9,129 nt of DNA. Origin: Planctomycetaceae bacterium. GTDB lineage: Bacteria; Planctomycetota; Planctomycetia; Pirellulales; Pirellulaceae. The translations under genes and the position numbers were made by a program. Positions 6,708 through 9,129 of this stretch are shown piece after piece; position 1 is the stretch's first letter, and each line of letters starts with the position of its first letter. Location: NCBI GenBank assembly GCA_007124535.1, contig SLEY01000491.1:1-9129 (forward strand), read 5' to 3'. The notes under the pieces are model-generated. The model did no database searches and had not been told where the DNA came from. It saw nothing but the letters and a program-made list of their open reading frames with translations.

Positions 6708-7643
6708 TCAGGCGGTCGCGCGGCGTTCCAGTTCCGCACGCTGCTGCTCCGAAAGCGGGCGGAAGGCGCAAGCGATCTCCACGTCCTGCTCCACTTGCTC
6801 GTACGTGGTGATGCCGATCACCACCGTCGCCACCGGGAAGCTGAGCGTGTAGGCCATCAGTTGGGGCATGGTCAGGCCGCGCTCCAATATCCGCCCGCGA
6901 GCCACCACCTTCATGCCAATCACACCCACATCCTTCTCCGCCGCCGTGGCCAGGAATTCACCGAGATACTCGCGGTCCAGCATCCACTCGTCGGCCGGGT
7001 TGAGGGTGACCAGCGTGCAATCGAAATCATACTGCTGCAGGGCCTTCAGCAGGACGCGCGGCGAATGGCCGGTAATGCCGTGGTGCTTGATGACCCCCTC
7101 GCGATGCAGGCGGGCAAAGGCGTGTGCGGCCCCGTTGCGGCCGAGGAGTTCCTCCAGCTGCTCGTCGCGATGCACGGCATGGTGTTGGTACAGGTCCAAG
7201 CAGTCCGTGTTCAGTCGCTTCAAACTCGCCTCGCATTCGCGCAGGGCGCCGTCGTACGTGCGCTCGCGGGTCTTGGTGGCCAGGAAGACTTGCTTGCGCC
7301 GCTCCTTCATCACTTCGCCGATGTACGACTCGCTGACGCCTTGGCCGTAGGCCGCGGCGGTGTCGATGTAGTTGACTCCCAAGTCAAGGGCGCGGTGAAT
7401 AATCGAAACCGCCTGGTCGCGCCGCCCCGGTTGCTCGATCGTCGATTGGCCTCCCAGGCTGAACAAAGGTACCCGGTAATCAGTTCGCCCCAAGCGGCGG
7501 ACCGGCATGGGGGCGGAGTCCGATTCGGTCGCGTCCAGCTCCGCTCGCTCGCCCAGCCCCAGGGCTTTGGCGCCGCCCACTCCGGCCGCGGCGCCGACGG
7601 CCGACTTCAGCAGTTCTCTGCGTCCGATCCCTTGTCGCTTCAC
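6708..7643 (-). CDS. Tat-exported aldo/keto reductase (paralog 1)
   Basis: This 311-residue aldo/keto reductase should catalyse NAD(P)H-linked reduction or oxidation of a carbonyl substrate in a TIM-barrel fold. The AKR tetrad is present: Asp94 in NYIDTA, Tyr99 in AAAYGQG, Lys124 in LATKT and His155 in LYQHHAVH. The N-terminus GIGRRELLKSAVGAAAGVGG, with Arg8-Arg9, is a twin-arginine signal, so the folded, cofactor-loaded enzyme is likely exported. A GTG at 7643 is chosen because AAAGGGG (7650-7656) lies 6 nt upstream; a GTG at 7661 in the same frame has no such site. It follows the paralogous AKR and an orphan Tat-leader frame in the same direction, probably as an operon. Substrate unknown. 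A cytoplasmic AKR with a fortuitous RR is possible but less likely, since the paralog has the same layout. Confidence 0.88.
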   Translation of the reverse strand: MKRQGIGRRELLKSAVGAAAGVGGAKALGLGERAELDATESDSAPMPVRRLGRTDYRVPLFSLGGQSTIEQPGRRDQAVSIIHRALDLGVNYIDTAAAYGQGVSESYIGEVMKERRKQVFLATKTRERTYDGALRECEASLKRLNTDCLDLYQHHAVHRDEQLEELLGRNGAAHAFARLHREGVIKHHGITGHSPRVLLKALQQYDFDCTLVTLNPADEWMLDREYLGEFLATAAEKDVGVIGMKVVARGRILERGLTMPQLMAYTLSFPVATVVIGITTYEQVEQDVEIACAFRPLSEQQRAELERRATA

Positions 7644-7657
7644 AGCACACCCCTTTC

Positions 7658-7747
7658 TCACGTGGCCCCGCTCGCCATTCCGAAACGCGTCAGAAAATGC
7701 CGCCGATCCAGGGGACAGCCCGTGGGGCGGTTACTCGAATCCGTCAT
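7658..7747 (-). CDS. 29-aa orphan Tat-leader-like ORF
   Basis: This ATG frame at 7747 follows GGAGG (7757-7761) with a 9-nt spacer, the best ribosome binding site in the reductase cluster. It encodes MTDSSNRPTGCPLDRRHFLT followed by RFGMASGAT and stops at TGA (7658-7660). DRRHFLTRFGMASGA has the look of the n- and early h-region of a twin-arginine signal peptide, but there is no mature domain. It lies 35 nt after the stop of AKR paralog 2 and 14 nt before the start of AKR paralog 1, so ribosomes leaving it could reload at the next gene. It may be the truncated remnant of a third exported protein, or a leader peptide that sets translation of the reductase. The AKR downstream has its own complete Tat signal, which argues against a simple frameshift. 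Confidence 0.5.
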   Translation of the reverse strand: MTDSSNRPTGCPLDRRHFLTRFGMASGAT

Positions 7748-7782
7748 CTCGTCGTCCTCCGTTGAATCGTTCGTTGCCCGAG

Positions 7783-8712
7783 CTAGAACAAGCGGGCGAG
7801 GGCGAGGCATTCCTCGGGAGTGTAAGGTACGAAGTCCCGGGCCATTTGGATGTTGTGGTCGATCTGCTCGACGCGGGTGATCCCGATCGTTGCGGTCGCG
7901 ACCGGATGGCTCAACGCGTAGCCCAGGGCCTGTTCGGCCGTGACCTGGTTCTCCCCGAGAATCCGGCCACCGGTGCCGCCGTAGATCTTCATGGCCACCA
8001 CGCCGACGTTCTTCTCGGCCGCTTTGGCCAGCATGGCGTTGGTGTTCTCCGGATCCAGCATGGCCCGGCCGGCCGGATTGAGCGTGACGTACACACAATC
8101 GAAATCGTATCGATCCATCGCCGCGCTCAAGACTTCGCTCGAATGGCTGCTGATTCCCAGATACCGGAGCCGGCCGGCATCCCGGAAATGCTCGAAAGCC
8201 TTGATCGCACCGCCGTCACGATCCAAAGCGGCGTCCAGATCGTCGAAGGTGTGCACGGCATGCAGGAAGTACAGGTCCAGGATCTCGGTCCGCAATCGCT
8301 CGCAACTGGCTTCGAAGGCTTGGTGTACGATCGGCTGGGCACGGCGCTGACGGGTCTTGGTTGCCACGAACACCCCGTCCCGCCGATCGCCCAACGCCTC
8401 GCCAATGTGCCGTTCACTCGTGCCATCGGCGTAGGAATCGGCCGTGTCGATATAGTTGATCCCCGAATCGACGGCGTGCCGGACGATTTCCAAGGCCTCT
8501 TCCCGGCGATCCGCTTCGCGAACCGTGGTCATGCCTCCCAAACTGACAATCGTCGGCTCGTGATCGATCCGACCCAACTTGCGGCGCGGGAGAGGGCAAT
8601 CGTCGCGCGCCGAAGCGGTTCCCCCAATTCCGCCCGGCAGTTGGGCCAACCCGGACGCCAGCGCGCTTCCCGCGGTCGCCTTCAAAAAGCCTCGTCGTCC
8701 GATTTCACGCAT
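7783..8712 (-). CDS. Tat-exported aldo/keto reductase (paralog 2)
   Basis: This 309-residue aldo/keto reductase has the same family and layout as its downstream neighbour. The tetrad residues are Asp89 (NYIDTA), Tyr94 (ADSYADG), Lys119 (VATKT) and His151 (LYFLHAVH). The N-terminus MREIGRRGFLKATAGSALAS is a classic twin-arginine signal (Arg6-Arg7, then Phe-Leu-Lys), with a plausible cleavage after ASA at residue 35. The two paralogs share long stretches, for example YDFDC-x2-VTLNPA and AAEK(D/N)VGV near the C-terminal half, so they look like a tandem duplication that has diverged. The ATG at 8712 is preceded by AGGAG with a ~7-nt spacer. It is probably the first gene of the group and may be transcribed from the promoter region 5' of it. 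Substrate unknown; planctomycetes carry many such Tat-type AKRs. Confidence 0.9.
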   Translation of the reverse strand: MREIGRRGFLKATAGSALASGLAQLPGGIGGTASARDDCPLPRRKLGRIDHEPTIVSLGGMTTVREADRREEALEIVRHAVDSGINYIDTADSYADGTSERHIGEALGDRRDGVFVATKTRQRRAQPIVHQAFEASCERLRTEILDLYFLHAVHTFDDLDAALDRDGGAIKAFEHFRDAGRLRYLGISSHSSEVLSAAMDRYDFDCVYVTLNPAGRAMLDPENTNAMLAKAAEKNVGVVAMKIYGGTGGRILGENQVTAEQALGYALSHPVATATIGITRVEQIDHNIQMARDFVPYTPEECLALARLF

Positions 8713-8755
8713 AATTCATCTCCTGAGAGAGTTAAAAGAATCCGGGGAACACCGG

Positions 8756-8782
8756 CCCCCCTTTTTTTTCTGCCCCTTTTTT
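8756..8782. repeat. Homopolymer-rich AAAAAAGGGG doublet
   Basis: On the minus strand two similar units stand next to each other: A6G4, then CAG, then A8G6. They lie ~45 nt upstream of the AKR paralog 2 start, in its leader. The tracts could affect transcription or RNA structure and are prone to slippage. They resemble the AAAAGGGG-type intergenic motifs that I associate with planctomycete genomes, which is recollection rather than a search. Confidence 0.6.
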
Positions 8783-8798
8783 CGGCATAACCAAATCA

Positions 8799-8827
8799 TC
8801 TTTATCACCGCAGCCAGGCGGCGTCAA
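8799..8827 (-). promoter_or_regulatory. Weak candidate promoter for AKR paralog 2
   Basis: On the minus strand TTGACG (8827-8822), five of six matches to the -35 consensus, is followed after 17 nt by TAAAGA (8804-8799), only three of six matches to TATAAT. It is correctly placed upstream of the reductase group and would give a leader of roughly 80 nt containing the A/G-rich repeat. Sigma factor use in planctomycetes is less well fixed by consensus, so this is tentative. Confidence 0.25.
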
Positions 8828-8921
8828 GCCTGCGCGCCGCAGGAGGGGCCGAGAAACTTCGCTCGTGGGGCCTGGTTCCCTCGCGGATCGCTCCGGCCGG
8901 CTCTCCACGGCCATGCGCCAT
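8805..8921 (-). CDS. Possible 38-aa small ORF with strong ribosome site
   Basis: The ATG at 8921 sits 6 nt after AGGAGGG (8928-8934), an excellent ribosome binding site, and the frame runs 38 codons to a TGA at 8805. It starts MAHGRGEPAGAIREGTRPHE and ends RRLDAAWLR, with nothing I recognise. It begins 23 nt after the stop of the partial gene at the right edge, so it could be the next gene of that transcript. An alternative frame from an ATG at 8914 runs 60 codons to 8732 but has poor spacing. A remnant is also possible. Confidence 0.3.
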   Translation of the reverse strand: MAHGRGEPAGAIREGTRPHERSFSAPPAARRLDAAWLR

Positions 8922-8944
8922 TTCGAACCCTCCTGAAGTCCGTC

Positions 8945-9129
8945 TCATCCCTCCTTCCCGCCAATCCCCAGGACTTCGCGGCAATAGCGGATGCCGTGCT
9001 CCAGATCAAAACGCTGCTGGGCCTGTTCCAATTCGGGCGACTGCGGTCCGGAGGGTCGTTCGGGCGGGATTTCGTAGGGTTGGCCCCGCTGGGCACGTGC
9101 CAGGAAACGCGCGAATTCGCGGGCGGGCA
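8945..9129 (-). CDS. C-terminal fragment of an unrecognised protein
   Basis: A minus-strand frame is open from the right edge to a TGA at 8945-8947, giving 60 complete C-terminal residues. It begins PAREFARFLARAQRGQPYEI and ends with EHGIRYCREVLGIGGKEG. Its composition is protein-like: a charged amphipathic stretch, a Pro-rich linker PPERPSGPQSPE, then a helix-like segment ELEQAQQRFDLEHGIRYCRE. I do not recognise the family, and the start lies outside the window. It points the same way as the reductase genes, with ~230 bp between. Confidence 0.6.
   Translation of the reverse strand, partial: PAREFARFLARAQRGQPYEIPPERPSGPQSPELEQAQQRFDLEHGIRYCREVLGIGGKEG

Noticed and set aside
5402..6811. 469-codon plus-strand open frame
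   Set aside because: It lies antisense to the PfkB kinase, which has full family motifs and a ribosome site. Long antisense frames are expected in GC-rich coding DNA, and its sequence matches no family.
7643..7747. Frameshift joining the orphan Tat leader to AKR paralog 1
   Set aside because: The AKR has its own complete Tat signal and ribosome site, so a fusion would carry two signals in series.
6510..7880. 456-codon plus-strand open frame
   Set aside because: Antisense shadow of AKR paralog 1; it has no recognisable domain.
7507..8790. 427-codon plus-strand open frame
   Set aside because: Antisense shadow of AKR paralog 2 and the flanking spacers; no domain.

Overview
The window (high G+C, dense, with most genes on the minus strand) looks like a chromosomal segment of a planctomycete, probably a Pirellulales-type bacterium. 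This is an inference from three things. Two aldo/keto reductases carry Tat signal peptides. A csrA gene stands alone. There are short G-rich intergenic repeats of the GGGAACGGGGAC / AAAAAAGGGG kind that I associate with planctomycete genomes. No database search was possible. I see no tRNA, rRNA, CRISPR array, transposase or phage gene.

Layout, left to right. Bases 1-385 hold no convincing gene: a possible hairpin, a weak 22-codon reading frame and a 17-bp tandem repeat. Then come three minus-strand genes. They are a small membrane protein (386-802), an HMGL/DmpG-type aldolase (744-1730) whose 3' end overlaps it by 59 nt, and upstream of both a large AddB-like PD-(D/E)XK nuclease with a degenerate helicase N-terminus (1899-4748). 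Across a 169-bp divergent spacer, csrA (4918-5274) is the only confident plus-strand gene. Its leader contains a very good -24/-12 (sigma-54) element, and its protein has a long basic tail.

Convergent to csrA is a PfkB-family kinase resembling 2-keto-3-deoxygluconate kinase (5441-6526). A strong hairpin separates it from an upstream group: a Tat-exported aldo/keto reductase (6708-7643), a 29-codon orphan Tat-leader frame (7658-7747), and a second, paralogous Tat-exported aldo/keto reductase (7783-8712). The last ~400 bp hold the AKR leader region with a homopolymer-rich repeat, a possible 38-codon frame, and the C-terminus of an unrecognised minus-strand gene that runs off the window.

Functionally the window is a mosaic: DNA repair (AddB-like), post-transcriptional regulation (CsrA), and sugar/carbonyl metabolism (aldolase, sugar kinase, exported oxidoreductases). 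I do not see a coherent new multi-gene system. The most interesting items are the sigma-54-type csrA promoter, the extended CsrA, the orphan Tat-leader ORF between the AKR paralogs, and the helicase-dead AddB-like protein without an AddA partner in view.
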